The notes under the pieces are model-generated. The model did not search any database, was not told the DNA's origin, and was given only the letters and a program-made list of their open reading frames with translations. A stretch of DNA of 64,000 nucleotides from a marine gamma proteobacterium HTCC2143 (GTDB lineage: Bacteria > Pseudomonadota > Gammaproteobacteria > Pseudomonadales > Dasaniaceae), in NCBI GenBank assembly GCA_000169075.1, contig AAVT01000001.1, forward strand, positions 248,001 through 312,000. Reading direction: 5' to 3'. Position numbers and translations under genes: made by a program. Numbering within the stretch: position 1 is the first letter of the stretch; the number at the start of each line of letters is the position of its first letter. Of this stretch, positions 44,331 through 53,847 are shown in pieces.

Positions 44331-44468
44331 GATTGTTTGCCACTGCCTGTCCATGCGCATCATGTGCGCAGGAACATCGGGCAGCCATCGAATCCTAGGG
44401 ATTGCTTGATCGTACTTCCGTACTCACAAAATGTTTCCGTCAGGGATTAGGCCCTGAGTACAAACGAT

Positions 44469-44540
44469 TTAGCGATTGTACTTGTACATGGTGATTTCGA
44501 AACCCAGGCGAATCTTGGTATAGCTTGGCTTTGTCCACAT
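44469..44540 (-). CDS. pqqA: PQQ precursor peptide PqqA
   Basis: A 23-codon gene that is missed by ordinary ORF length limits. The peptide begins [18 protein letters not shown] and ends YKYNR; Glu15 and Tyr19, the two residues joined by PqqE, are both in the correct place. GAGGAGT ribosome site lies just upstream of the ATG. It is the substrate from which PQQ is cut and is the first gene of the cluster. Confidence 0.95.
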   Translation of the reverse strand: MWTKPSYTKIRLGFEITMYKYNR

Positions 44541-44902
44541 AGTAATACTCCTCGTAGTTATCAACGGAACGACCGCTCTAATATTTTTGTTAGAAACAAA
44601 CTCCTCAAGACCATACCGTTAGTGAATGGCCGTTATAACTTGGAATTCGCGACCGACGATAACACGAATGTTTGATCTTGACTATAGATCGTTCGATGCT
44701 CCTTTACTGCCACCCCCCTAAAAGGATCTCAGCACTGAACTCGGGTTTGATGTATCCAATGACACCTAGGTTCTAGACCCTTGTTTGTATAATAGGACTC
44801 TACCTGCAACTGAAGCCCGGGCCAGTGGTGCTCGATAAGTTGGTGCAGCAGCGCTTGCTCCAGCTTGTGGCAAACACGGTCAAACACTTGGCCGCTAGCT
44901 GC
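44541..44902. other. Region upstream of pqqA
   Basis: About 360 bases that should contain the pqq promoter. I see no gene and no clear sigma-70 pair. The part from about 44800 is a coding-like remnant on the plus strand (LKPGPVVLDKLVQQRL...) without a start; its origin is unknown. Confidence 0.4.
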
Positions 44903-46282
44903 CTAGAAGCCGTATAAAAGTCTGTTAATTGGAAATTCACCGTCGAAACCATAAGTGGCTTGAAGCTCTTCTTCCATCTGATGTGCGACTCGATTACTAA
45001 CGCCATTGCGCCCGCTCAGCCCATAACTGACTAGTTTTTCAAACCGGGAGCTCTTGTCAATTTCCCCGCGTGCAGATGCTAACAAACCTGCACGGTATTT
45101 CTGCAGCTCCTCTCGCATAAAGCTCTGTGCAACAGTCCTAGCACTGACGTGCAGATCCGCAGTTAATGCTTGTGCAGATATTTGGACCAAGGGATCTGCA
45201 TTCATATTAAGCAACGGTTGTGCGTCATGATAGCTATCGTTATTGACGACTTCCAATGGGTAAACGACGGTGCTACCAGCAGCTGTTATGAGGACCTCGC
45301 CCTTCAGTATGTAAGCGCTATGTGTTACAAAATAGGAGTGTACTGAATAAACCTCTTCAATGATTGTCGCTGGCGTCATATCCAGCTGATGAATGGTGTT
45401 ATAGAGCCGCTCTTCGTCATCTTCCATTGCCTGAATTGTCTTGTGGAGTTTTCGCTTAGCCCGATGAAGTTGCGCCAAGGCCTGCTTCAATGCCTCACCG
45501 GTGAGGTTTGTATCGGGTTCTGTCTTATAATCTTGTTCCTCGTTTATCCGGGAAATCTTGTGTTTGGCCTCTTTGATCCGATGTCGGTATTTTTTCCTAT
45601 CGCGCCGAAATTCTTTCACCTCGCGATTAAGATGATGGATTTGGTTTTTCAGATGATCGATTTCCGGATTTTCTACTATTTGGATGCCGGAAATATACTC
45701 ACCGCTGCGCTCTTCTTGCTGCTCAACAATGATCGTGTCGAATGCCGCGAATGCAAAACTGTATTCGCGCTGATTCGGCAAGCCACTGAAATCGCCAACC
45801 ATTGGGAGCAGATCTGCTATATCAGATTCCATGTTATGGCCGAACACGGCGACCGGATAGGACGCCTTTACCTGTAAGAGGCTTTCATCTAACAATGCTA
45901 TTTGCAATGCCTGAAACCGGGCTTGCGCCTGGACGTTTTCTCCTGCGCTTTTTGTCCCTAAAAGCTTGCTATAAAGCATAAACGCTCGGCCTCTAAGATT
46001 GCTTTGATAAGCAACGTCTGCCGCATCAGCGATGCTTGTTAACCAACGCTGGAAACTTATTTGGGCCTCGTTATATTTGACGCGAGTGTCATCGCGACTG
46101 GGCTTCAGTTGCAGTGCTTGATGATACTGAACCATAGCGAGTTCATGACGTCCTTGCTCTGCGTAACTGTCGCCCTGGTTTATTAAATTAGTGTGCGTGC
46201 AACCCCCTAGCAAGGTAATGAGCACACATAGGCTGGCGTGCACTGTGTGACGCGCATAACCAGGAAAGTAAAACTTATTCAT
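44903..46282 (-). CDS. Lipoprotein with TPR-like and coiled-coil regions
   Basis: 459 residues. The N terminus is a lipoprotein signal (HASLCVLITLLGGC; lipobox LGGC). Residues 33-75 resemble one TPR unit (GDSYAEQGRHELAMVQYHQALQLKPSRDDTRVKYNEAQ). A strongly charged coiled coil with repeats of Lys/Arg/Glu spans about 205-300 (IDHLKNQIHHLNREVKEFRRD). The last 130 residues look globular. I do not recognise a family. It is upstream of, and in line with, pqqA. Confidence 0.7.
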   Translation of the reverse strand: MNKFYFPGYARHTVHASLCVLITLLGGCTHTNLINQGDSYAEQGRHELAMVQYHQALQLKPSRDDTRVKYNEAQISFQRWLTSIADAADVAYQSNLRGRAFMLYSKLLGTKSAGENVQAQARFQALQIALLDESLLQVKASYPVAVFGHNMESDIADLLPMVGDFSGLPNQREYSFAFAAFDTIIVEQQEERSGEYISGIQIVENPEIDHLKNQIHHLNREVKEFRRDRKKYRHRIKEAKHKISRINEEQDYKTEPDTNLTGEALKQALAQLHRAKRKLHKTIQAMEDDEERLYNTIHQLDMTPATIIEEVYSVHSYFVTHSAYILKGEVLITAAGSTVVYPLEVVNNDSYHDAQPLLNMNADPLVQISAQALTADLHVSARTVAQSFMREELQKYRAGLLASARGEIDKSSRFEKLVSYGLSGRNGVSNRVAHQMEEELQATYGFDGEFPINRLLYGF

Positions 46283-46384
46283 CGGTCACCTGATACTCTT
46301 AGATTTGAGGTGACTTTAACTACCGGTGTATTAACAGAAGCTGAATGGCTATCCAGAGCGGGAAGCTATATGACTCTACACGCG

Positions 46385-46414
46385 CTAAAAGGCATTGACC
46401 TTAATGCCTTTTAG
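46385..46414. terminator. Perfect 12-bp hairpin downstream of the membrane-protein gene
   Basis: CTAAAAGGCATT, six-base loop, AATGCCTTTTAG: a 12-bp perfect stem, 23 bases past the stop codon at 46437 on the minus strand. No long U-run, so termination is probable but not certain. Confidence 0.6.
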
Positions 46415-46436
46415 GGTTTTCAAACAGCCGCATTAA

Positions 46437-46889
46437 TCAGGCTTGTGCTAGCCTTTTCTGTCTACTGGTAAAATATTTATGAAAAATGAGCGTAGGTAAA
46501 AGGTAGATGACTACTAGCCTAAAATCTCCCCATCCGAATTCTGTAGTCACATCGCGAACTTTAAATCCGTTTCGATCGACATAGAGCAGCACGACCGTGC
46601 CCAGTGATAAAATATACAAGTAGGGAATTGTTTTCATCGGCTTAAGTATTTTTAATATTCGATAGGGGACAATCCAAATAATGGTGTGCAGGGCCGCCAA
46701 TCCAAGAGTATCCACTAAAACAAGCCATCTATAGTCTAGGTAATATTCCAGACGCCAGCTGTAATACAGGATTGAAAGATAATGCAAATAACGTTCTGGC
46801 AGATACGTGACCCAAGCCTCTGCCAGCAAAATAAATGCCGCCATATTGAGTGCTAGTTCTAACCTCTTGTCATAAAGGGATTCTGACAT
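46437..46889 (-). CDS. Small multi-pass membrane protein
   Basis: 150 residues with about four hydrophobic segments (LALNMAAFILLAEAWVTYL; WLVLVDTLGLAALHTIIWIV; TIPYLYILSLGTVVLLYV; LVVIYLLPTLIFHKYF). Start chosen at the ATG at 46889, three codons inside the longest frame (TTG). I recognise no family. It is followed by a hairpin and stands alone. Confidence 0.6.
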   Translation of the reverse strand: MSESLYDKRLELALNMAAFILLAEAWVTYLPERYLHYLSILYYSWRLEYYLDYRWLVLVDTLGLAALHTIIWIVPYRILKILKPMKTIPYLYILSLGTVVLLYVDRNGFKVRDVTTEFGWGDFRLVVIYLLPTLIFHKYFTSRQKRLAQA

Positions 46890-47178
46890 AGCTCGCAAGA
46901 TCTCTATTGGTAGCTTCCGATGGCTCTACAGATTTATGACCGATATAACGGCGAAAATCTGTAGAGCCGGAGGTAGATTAACAGGTATTAATTTGTGAAA
47001 AAAAGAGGGGGGGCCTCAACTGGACACCAACTCTAATTAAGAAATTCAAAGTCTTACTCAGACTATATTCGGAACAGTCTTTTAAGGATCACTCGCTGCT
47101 TAATGCCATTACTAGCTGTGTATCCTCAGCACATCGCGAGAAAGCAGGATTGAAATTCTTATTTTCGCGGTTAAAGCT

Positions 47179-48627
47179 TTAGTTTCTGTCTACCATATCC
47201 TTGTCGAGCCGGCGCCAAGTCAGCACAAAAAACAGTGAACTAGCAGCGTATAAGATCGCCATGATGACCATTGCAGACTGTAAACTCTGAGCGTAAACAG
47301 CGCCGCAGACATTCTGCAGATTTTCGCTTAACTCGCCAATAGCGCGCGGATGGCACTGATTTCGGGTCAGTTCCTCTGCTGCAACACCGAGTTCAATCGC
47401 GCCGCTGACAAAGAATATGTCGGATATAAAACCAATGAACAGAGGACCAAAACCGTAGCCAATTAAATTAACGATGAATAGCAGCACCGCCGTTGCCATC
47501 GCACGCACACGCATACTTACGACACCCTGGCCGATGGTGTACTGAGCGGCAATATAGCCATACTTTACGAATCCGCCGATGATCAAGCCTATGGCGGCAA
47601 ACAATAGATTCTGTGTCGTGAAGGCAAACACATAGAATGGGACCGACAAGGCTAAACCAAGGGCCGGCAGCCAGGCGATGGCACCCGGATGTTTTTTGTA
47701 CAGTCTGGTTGCAAGCCAGCCTGTAACAAACGTACCGATGGCAGACGACAACGACACTGGTGTGTTAATCCAAATGGCCGCTTCACCAGTTGTGATTTCG
47801 TGCGCGCGAACCAGGAAGATGGACTGAAATGAGGAGATTCCGTAACCGCAGAACGAAGCGATTGTGGCGCCAGCCGTCATTAGCCAAAAGGCCGGCTTTG
47901 TTGTCAATTCGCGGATCGCCTCGCGCAGCTCAACCCGCTCGGTTGATTGCGTTCCCTTCGGGTCCGTATAACCGCGTGGCGGCTCTTTTACCGTTAATTT
48001 GAAAACCACGGCAATCAACAGGCCCGGTAAGCCGACAACGATGAACGCCGTTCGCCAGTCGAATACATCGGTCACCCAACCACCTATCAGGTTGGCAAAC
48101 ATCGTGCCGAGCGTAACACCCATGGCGTAGACTCCCAGCGCCTGAGATCTGTCACGCGGCGCATAATAATCTGCGATCAACGAATTAGCCGGCGGTGTAC
48201 AACCAGCCTCACCGATACCTACCCCGACGCGACACATCAACAAAACCCAGAACGCACCAATGGTGACCGAACCAATAGTTATTTCGGTTGCGAGCCCACA
48301 TAGCACCGTCATGAGGGACCATAGAGCAACGCAGACGCTCATAATCCACACACGGTGAGCCGCATCTGCATAGCGTGCCAGAGGGAGACCCACTATCGTG
48401 TAAAGAAGGGCAAAACCGAAACCAGTAAGAAGGCCAAACTGGGTATCAGAAATACCTAGCTCCGGCACAAGGTCAGGACCGACCACCGCGAGTAGGCCAC
48501 GGTCGACAAAGTTCATGATATAGATAAGCGTTAGGGCCGAGAGCACATAAGTTCGGTAACGTTTAGTACCGAACCCTGTGACTTGATCGGACGCTTTACC
48601 TTCTTCGGATGCGGTTGCTGCTGTCAT
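47179..48627 (-). CDS. Major facilitator superfamily transporter (spinster-like)
   Basis: 482 residues with twelve predicted membrane segments. Motif GFGFALLYTIVGLPLARYAD (MFS motif A region), GIGEAGCTPPANSLIADYYAPRDRSQALGVYAMGVTLG are typical of the spinster-like MFS proteins common in sphingomonads and marine gammaproteobacteria. The substrate is unknown; the neighbouring oxidoreductases suggest uptake of an organic acid or aromatic or steroid-type compound. An unused periplasmic loop with two Cys (RNQCHPRAIGELSENLQNVCG) is near the C terminus. Confidence 0.88.
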   Translation of the reverse strand: MTAATASEEGKASDQVTGFGTKRYRTYVLSALTLIYIMNFVDRGLLAVVGPDLVPELGISDTQFGLLTGFGFALLYTIVGLPLARYADAAHRVWIMSVCVALWSLMTVLCGLATEITIGSVTIGAFWVLLMCRVGVGIGEAGCTPPANSLIADYYAPRDRSQALGVYAMGVTLGTMFANLIGGWVTDVFDWRTAFIVVGLPGLLIAVVFKLTVKEPPRGYTDPKGTQSTERVELREAIRELTTKPAFWLMTAGATIASFCGYGISSFQSIFLVRAHEITTGEAAIWINTPVSLSSAIGTFVTGWLATRLYKKHPGAIAWLPALGLALSVPFYVFAFTTQNLLFAAIGLIIGGFVKYGYIAAQYTIGQGVVSMRVRAMATAVLLFIVNLIGYGFGPLFIGFISDIFFVSGAIELGVAAEELTRNQCHPRAIGELSENLQNVCGAVYAQSLQSAMVIMAILYAASSLFFVLTWRRLDKDMVDRN

Positions 48628-49417
48628 AAATCGATCTCTTCAAAACGTATTAACTATTATTGGTACGTCTATTTTCAATGTGTCAGCTCGACCCGTCTGG
48701 CTTAACTGGACCGAGAATGTACAGCCATCCCCCATAGCCAGTAAAGGTTTAATAATGAGGTAAGCGTAAAAATTACAATTAGCTTTTACTCGGCATCGAT
48801 CTTCGCCGCTGACATACCGGCTATGTGCTGGTTATTCGCTCGACCTGATCACGGGATTGAGTATTCACTACGCCGGATACATTCTGGATAGAACGCCTAA
48901 TATCGTCAACTGTTTTACTACCAAACCCATTTTAAGCGTTGCGATAGTCTGATTGTCGCACCAAGGCCGACGCCGCATTGAAAAGAGTGAGCAATTGAAT
49001 GGTGGGACTCATTCCCGACTATTATATGTGTGAACCCTGTTTCATCTGTTTGGTCGTACGAATTATTAGCTCAAGGATTATTTGACCGATTAATTTATAA
49101 ATAAAGATCAAAAGCGTTTTTCATCGCAGTATGACTTGCGGCAGACCTAAGCAATTTGATCATAACCAAGTGCTCCCATCCGCCATGGTGGTCTTTTCGC
49201 GTCAGGGGTATGACAGGACCTCGCTCGACCGAGGGATTGAGGCTATGCAAATCCCTAGCAAACTCATTCTGTAGCATTAGCCCGAGTTGCACCATCTAGC
49301 TCTTCATCGGCTAACAGTCTTATGCTGGCCATACCCTCGCCTAGCTCAGCTGTTTTTTGTCATTCTGTGGTTAAACCCGGCGCGCGAAACCCATTGGATA
49401 AACCTGCTCTGGCATTA
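48628..49417. other. Long gene-free stretch
   Basis: About 790 bases between the transporter and the luciferase-like gene, with only short unconvincing frames (for example 49095-49295, minus). No repeat or structured RNA was recognised. It might be a decayed gene. Confidence 0.4.
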
Positions 49418-50347
49418 TCAACCGGCCAACCGTCGTAGCTCTTCTATCACCTCGGCGCCTAGAGCCACTTCTTCTTCTGGGTGTTCGGCACAAACCTTCA
49501 GGTTGAACAAGCGACAGCCGGACTCTATATAAGGTGCCAATTGCTCTGCCACCTCAGCAGGCGTGCCAGAGGGTGTGTAGCGTTCGAACTTGGAAAAAGG
49601 AATTTGATAAAACGCTTCCATGCCGTCTTTTACCGTTTTATGTGCCTTCGCGGAATTATTTCTGTGCACGCCAATCCAAGGCTGATAGCCATGGCACCAG
49701 TTAACATCGCCCCGGCCTAGCTCCTGAGCCTCGCGGGCAACCGTAGCCACAGCCTCTGTGAATCTGCGGGCAGAACACCAAACGCCAATCCAACCCTCAC
49801 TGAAACGCGCGGCTCTAGTGAGCGCCGCATCAGACCGCCCGCCGACAATGACGGGTATGGGAATCTTCGGCGTAGGCTTAATGATTGCATCTGTAACATC
49901 AAATTCCAGCCCTGCAAAAGTCACCGACTCACCGTTAAGAAGACCCTTTATGATCTCTAAAGACTCATTTGCGCGTACACCACGACGTCGGGGATTAACT
50001 CCGCACACTTCCATTTCATGAGGATCTTCGCCACCAATACCCACGCCAAAAATCAACCTGCCGGGAGCAACTCTGGCCATACTAGCAAGCTGCCGCGCCA
50101 CAGGTAACGGATGTCTGAGCGGCAGCAGGTAAATGCTGATCATCACGCCAATAGTTGGGTGCAACTGCGATAGAGACGCCACTTCAACAAAGCCATCTGT
50201 GCCTGAGCCGTCTCTGAATGAAACATGATCCGCCATAAAGATATGGTCGAATCCCGAATCAGCTATTTCGGTGACCGCTTTTTTACGCCCCTCCCAGTCC
50301 AAAGACCAAAGATTACTTGGCGTACCAAGACCAAATTTTAACTCCAT
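49418..50347 (-). CDS. Luciferase-like (LLM) flavin/F420-dependent oxidoreductase
   Basis: 309 residues, TIM barrel of the bacterial-luciferase superfamily. FDHIFMADHVSFRDGSGTDGFVEVASLSQLHPTIGVMISIYLLPLRHPLPVARQLA and PGRLIFGVGIGGEDPHEMEVCGVNPRRRG and the cofactor-phosphate block PIPVIVGGRSDAALTRAARFSEGWIG fit the F420-type LLM subfamily. Whether it uses FMN or F420 cannot be decided from sequence. It is 35 bp downstream of an acyl-CoA dehydrogenase-like monooxygenase, so the two are probably one operon. Confidence 0.85.
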   Translation of the reverse strand: MELKFGLGTPSNLWSLDWEGRKKAVTEIADSGFDHIFMADHVSFRDGSGTDGFVEVASLSQLHPTIGVMISIYLLPLRHPLPVARQLASMARVAPGRLIFGVGIGGEDPHEMEVCGVNPRRRGVRANESLEIIKGLLNGESVTFAGLEFDVTDAIIKPTPKIPIPVIVGGRSDAALTRAARFSEGWIGVWCSARRFTEAVATVAREAQELGRGDVNWCHGYQPWIGVHRNNSAKAHKTVKDGMEAFYQIPFSKFERYTPSGTPAEVAEQLAPYIESGCRLFNLKVCAEHPEEEVALGAEVIEELRRLAG

Positions 50348-50382
50348 TAGTATCCCTTGCTTCTAATCAACTTGGGTATAAG

Positions 50383-51561
50383 TTAGAGCCCGAAAGCTTC
50401 GTCGTCTAAACCTAACATTACCCGCCCAGCGAGCTCCATAATCGGTTCACCCACCATCATATGCTGGGAGGCTACATGCACGTCGCGAAAATGTTGCTGT
50501 AAACAAGACGTCTCAAACACGGAAGTACCGCCCATAACACTGTACATCTTATCAATGACTTGTATTGAAACGTTCACCGCATGCACCGTGGAAGTCCGCA
50601 TGGCGCGGCGCTCTTGCAGACTGCCGGGCGCAGATTGTGCAGCATGCCAACCTTGTTGAATAGTTTGGTAAAACAGCGCTTTTGCTGCATTTAGCGCAGT
50701 ATCGGCTTCAGCGAGATCTATATGCAGGGAGGGTCGTAGTGCCAGCGTGCGCCGGCTACCTTGAGGTGTTTTCTCCTTGGACACCCGTATCACTTCCTCC
50801 ACGCTGGCCCGAGCCATGCCCAAACAAATTGCGCCAATGGGGATACCTAACAAAGAAAACTTAGGGAACTGATATATAGGCTGAGCCGCTTGTAGCGTGT
50901 CTTCCACATTACCCGAAAGCCGGTCAGCAGACACCCAAACGTTGTCTGCAATATAATCACTGGAACCAGAGCCACGCAGACCGGAAACATGCCAATTGTC
51001 GTGTATATCAATTTCTTCAGGTTTAAAAAAGATACGCGTTAGAGGCTCGCCATCGGTTATACGTTGACCATCAGCGCTAACTTCGTGCACACCACCTGAA
51101 ATCCATTCTGCATTGCGACAACCCGAGCCCCAACGCCAGTGACCGTTAATGCGATATCCAGGCTGACCATGTTGTTCCTCAAACAACGCAGTGCCCATGT
51201 CGGCAAAAACCCCGCTGGTGATCACATTAGGGTTTTGTAACATTGTCTCTAATTGAGTTGTGGGTAACGCGCCAAATAAATACTGAGAGGTGGCGCCAAT
51301 AAACACACACCAACCCGTTGAACCATTGGCCATAGCTAGAGTTTCGCAAATTTTACAAAAGGCTTCCGGCGAAACCCCCAAGCCACCCAGATTTTCTGGC
51401 ACGACCAAGCGATAAAAGCCGAGTTGTGCAAGCTTGTCTGCTAAATCTTGTGGCAACTGCCGCAGCTTGTCGATTTCTCCGCTGCGCTGCTCAAGTTCAG
51501 GTTGCAACTTTTCAGCCGCATCAATCAATGCTTGTTCCTTCACGCTAATTGCTATGTTCAT
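50383..51561 (-). CDS. Group D flavin monooxygenase (acyl-CoA dehydrogenase-like, HsaA type)
   Basis: 392 residues of the acyl-CoA dehydrogenase fold, but with features of the HsaA/HpaB-like monooxygenases: LPQDLADKLAQLGFYRLVVPENLGGLGVSP, ANGSTGWCVFIGATSQYL, WRWGSGCRNAEWISGGV. The usual catalytic glutamate of dehydrogenases is not obvious. Such enzymes hydroxylate phenols, including a steroid-ring intermediate, using reduced flavin from a partner. It precedes the LLM gene. Confidence 0.8.
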   Translation of the reverse strand: MNIAISVKEQALIDAAEKLQPELEQRSGEIDKLRQLPQDLADKLAQLGFYRLVVPENLGGLGVSPEAFCKICETLAMANGSTGWCVFIGATSQYLFGALPTTQLETMLQNPNVITSGVFADMGTALFEEQHGQPGYRINGHWRWGSGCRNAEWISGGVHEVSADGQRITDGEPLTRIFFKPEEIDIHDNWHVSGLRGSGSSDYIADNVWVSADRLSGNVEDTLQAAQPIYQFPKFSLLGIPIGAICLGMARASVEEVIRVSKEKTPQGSRRTLALRPSLHIDLAEADTALNAAKALFYQTIQQGWHAAQSAPGSLQERRAMRTSTVHAVNVSIQVIDKMYSVMGGTSVFETSCLQQHFRDVHVASQHMMVGEPIMELAGRVMLGLDDEAFGL

Positions 51562-51719
51562 TCGACTCCCTATTCGCGGACTGCCAATATTGCAACTGCA
51601 GATATAGGTAGGATAAACCCGCTACTTTCGATCAATCTACTAAACGATAGAGGCTACTGGCAATCGACAGGCTAGTGATTGACGTTGTGCTCTTTCGAAA
51701 AGTAAGAGGATCAACGAGA

Positions 51720-52484
51720 TCAATTTGAAAGAAAAACGGTCTCGTTAATATATGCGCCTTGTTCAACAACGGCCAATAAAAAGTGGGATACGTCAGCACG
51801 GGAAATATCGCCAGACTGCACGCCGTCCATATCAAGCAGTACCCGATAACGTGTTTCACTAATTTCATCTGTTAGAAAACCGGGTCTGACAATAGTCCAT
51901 CGAGATTGACTGCTACGCAAGATGGCTTCTTGCCGAGTCTTGTCTGCATAGTCTTCTTTCAGTAAAAAAGGGTTAACGATACGATCATAAAAAAAGCCAC
52001 CGTGACCTTTGCTATCGCCAGCTCCTATCCCAGTAATAGTGACTACCTGAGTCGAACTGTTCGAACCGATGGCCTTGAGTACATTTTTCATTCCCTCAGA
52101 ATAAATCGTTATTTTCTCACTCGATGCATCCACACCTATTGCACTGATTATCGCGTCTTTATCCTCGATAAAAGAAGCGTAAGACTCCGATTTGACAAAA
52201 TCACCCTTAACATTGTTTAAATTATCATGCTCGAGTGTCATTCGTTCTGGGCGTCGGCTTACTGAAGTGACTTTGTGGCCTCGTGCCAACGCTAATTTCA
52301 CCGTTTCTAAACCTACGCCGGCTGTACCGCCAAATATTAGCAGGTCGAGTTGCTTAGGATTCTGCGTCAATGTGGGTGCTTCGTTTCCATAGGTCAGTAA
52401 GGCTTCACCATTTTTTGTACCGTTACCACCGGAGCAGGCTGCAAGGACCGCTGAAAACGCTATGACTAAACCAATTTTGAACAT
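51720..52484 (-). CDS. Lipoprotein-like NAD(P)-binding reductase
   Basis: 254 residues starting at the ATG at 52484: MFKIGLVIAFSAVLAACSGGNG is a lipoprotein signal with lipobox LAAC. The mature part is an atypical short-chain/NAD(P)H-binding protein: LLIFGGTAGVGLETVKLALARGHKVTSVSRRPERM, VTITGIGAGDSKGHGGFFYDRIV, and IVRPGFLTDEIS. A Rossmann protein with an exported lipid anchor is unusual because NAD(P)H is scarce outside the cytoplasm. The frame extends to 52607 but the lipobox start is more plausible. Confidence 0.75.
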   Translation of the reverse strand: MFKIGLVIAFSAVLAACSGGNGTKNGEALLTYGNEAPTLTQNPKQLDLLIFGGTAGVGLETVKLALARGHKVTSVSRRPERMTLEHDNLNNVKGDFVKSESYASFIEDKDAIISAIGVDASSEKITIYSEGMKNVLKAIGSNSSTQVVTITGIGAGDSKGHGGFFYDRIVNPFLLKEDYADKTRQEAILRSSQSRWTIVRPGFLTDEISETRYRVLLDMDGVQSGDISRADVSHFLLAVVEQGAYINETVFLSN

Positions 52485-52607
52485 ATACCATGACTCTTTT
52501 TTATTGTTTAAGTTGACACTCATTGTGTCTGGGCATCTTAAACTACATGCTCCGCTTGGACTCGTCAATAAATCCATCAGCTGGGTTATCGGATGTGCCA
52601 ACGCCAC

Positions 52608-53095
52608 ATTCCAATACTGTCGTCACCACGTCATTCATTGAAGGCGATAAGCATTTTTTTACCTTGCGTCCCGAGCTTCAGTTGGCGCTGTCATGGGTCA
52701 TTGAGTTCAGCATGAGAATAGCCACTATCTGTCATTTCACTAAAAGCAACCATATCGATGAATCCAAACGAGTGTGGCATATGCCAACATGTTATCGGTT
52801 TTTTATTCATCAGCATCTGCGATGGGTACTGAAGCTGCCAGTGACGGAGATAGTCATCACGCACAGCAGCTATACGAAAGCAGCAAGCTATACGTTACCA
52901 TTCTAAACCTTTCGTTCCAGTTTACTTGCTCGCAACGGCCCTTTTATTTATCCCGTAATTGCTCCGCTTTTTATTGTTTCTGAGGCGACTCAAAAAAAAT
53001 CAACTCATTAGCAACAACCACCTTATAGGAGCAGCAGGCACGCTGACACATGACTAGTCTTTTAAATTATTCTTGACGCAATTTTGGAGTTTTTT
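52608..53095. other. Intergenic stretch
   Basis: About 490 bases containing divergent promoters. Frames of 69 and 127 codons here show no recognisable content. Not annotated as genes. Confidence 0.4.
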
Positions 53096-53740
53096 ATGAA
53101 AAGAAGAGACATTTTACAAGCGGGTGTAGCAACAGTTGCCCTAAGTTCCGCAGGTGCGCCATTGTCTGTATCCGCCGACGATGCCGCCACTAATTCGAGC
53201 CCACTCACTAAGACTGACCCGAATCTCATCCAGTCCATTGATGCTATATTCGGCGAACATATGGACGCTGAACTGGCGGGAGATCTAGACAAGACTCTCG
53301 CGACGATGTCGGAGAACCCGCACATCGTCAATGTCGCTTCCATGATAGGAGGGGAAGGAACAGACGGTGTTCGAACTTTTTACACGAATCGACTTATCGG
53401 CCAGTTCTTTCCACCTGACGTAAAATTCGAGACGGTCTCTCGTACCTATAGTCCTGAGCGTCTTGTAGACGAGCTAATTATTTCATTTACCCACACGACT
53501 GAAATGGATCATATTCTTCCAGGCGTTAAGCCCACCGGGAAGTATGCGGAAGTAGCCTTTGTCGTCATCGTAGGCATCAAGGATGGGAAAGTATCCTACG
53601 AGCATATTCATTGGGACCAAGGCAACTTACTCGTGCAAATCGGCCTGATCAACCCGGAGGGCCTTCCATTAACTGGGGCGGGTGCTGTCGCAAAATTACG
53701 CGACCCATCACTGCCAGATCCGTTTTTTAACGAGTCTTGA
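53096..53740 (+). CDS. Secreted NTF2-like (SnoaL-type) protein with twin-arginine-like signal
   Basis: 214 residues. The N terminus MKRRDILQAGVATVALSSAGAPLSVSADD has a short basic region and hydrophobic segment of the Tat type (RR-D-I-L). The mature part (SIDAIFGEHMDAELAGDLDKTLATMSENPHIVNVASMIGGEGTDGVRTFYTNRLIG) resembles NTF2-fold/SnoaL small-molecule-binding proteins. Start: ATG at 53096 with TTGGAG seven bases upstream. A ligand or enzyme activity is unknown. Confidence 0.8.
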   Translation: MKRRDILQAGVATVALSSAGAPLSVSADDAATNSSPLTKTDPNLIQSIDAIFGEHMDAELAGDLDKTLATMSENPHIVNVASMIGGEGTDGVRTFYTNRLIGQFFPPDVKFETVSRTYSPERLVDELIISFTHTTEMDHILPGVKPTGKYAEVAFVVIVGIKDGKVSYEHIHWDQGNLLVQIGLINPEGLPLTGAGAVAKLRDPSLPDPFFNES

Positions 53741-53847
53741 GGCGCAGCACTTTGTTGTTGCAGGTTTTACCGTGGTCATAAACTGTCCGACTTGCTATGC
53801 TGCCGCACAGCTAAATTCTGATAAGTGAGTCATCGGAGAAACCTGAA

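Noticed and set aside
44800..44902. Plus-strand coding-like stretch before pqqA (LKPGPVVLDKLVQQRL)
   Set aside because: No start codon, no family; could be a fragment but nothing supports a call.
49095..49295. 66-codon minus frame in the long gap before the LLM gene
   Set aside because: No domain, no ribosome site; probably chance or a decayed gene.
52523..52906. 127-codon frame between the lipoprotein reductase and NTF2-like genes
   Set aside because: Composition unlike a protein, overlaps the divergent promoter region.
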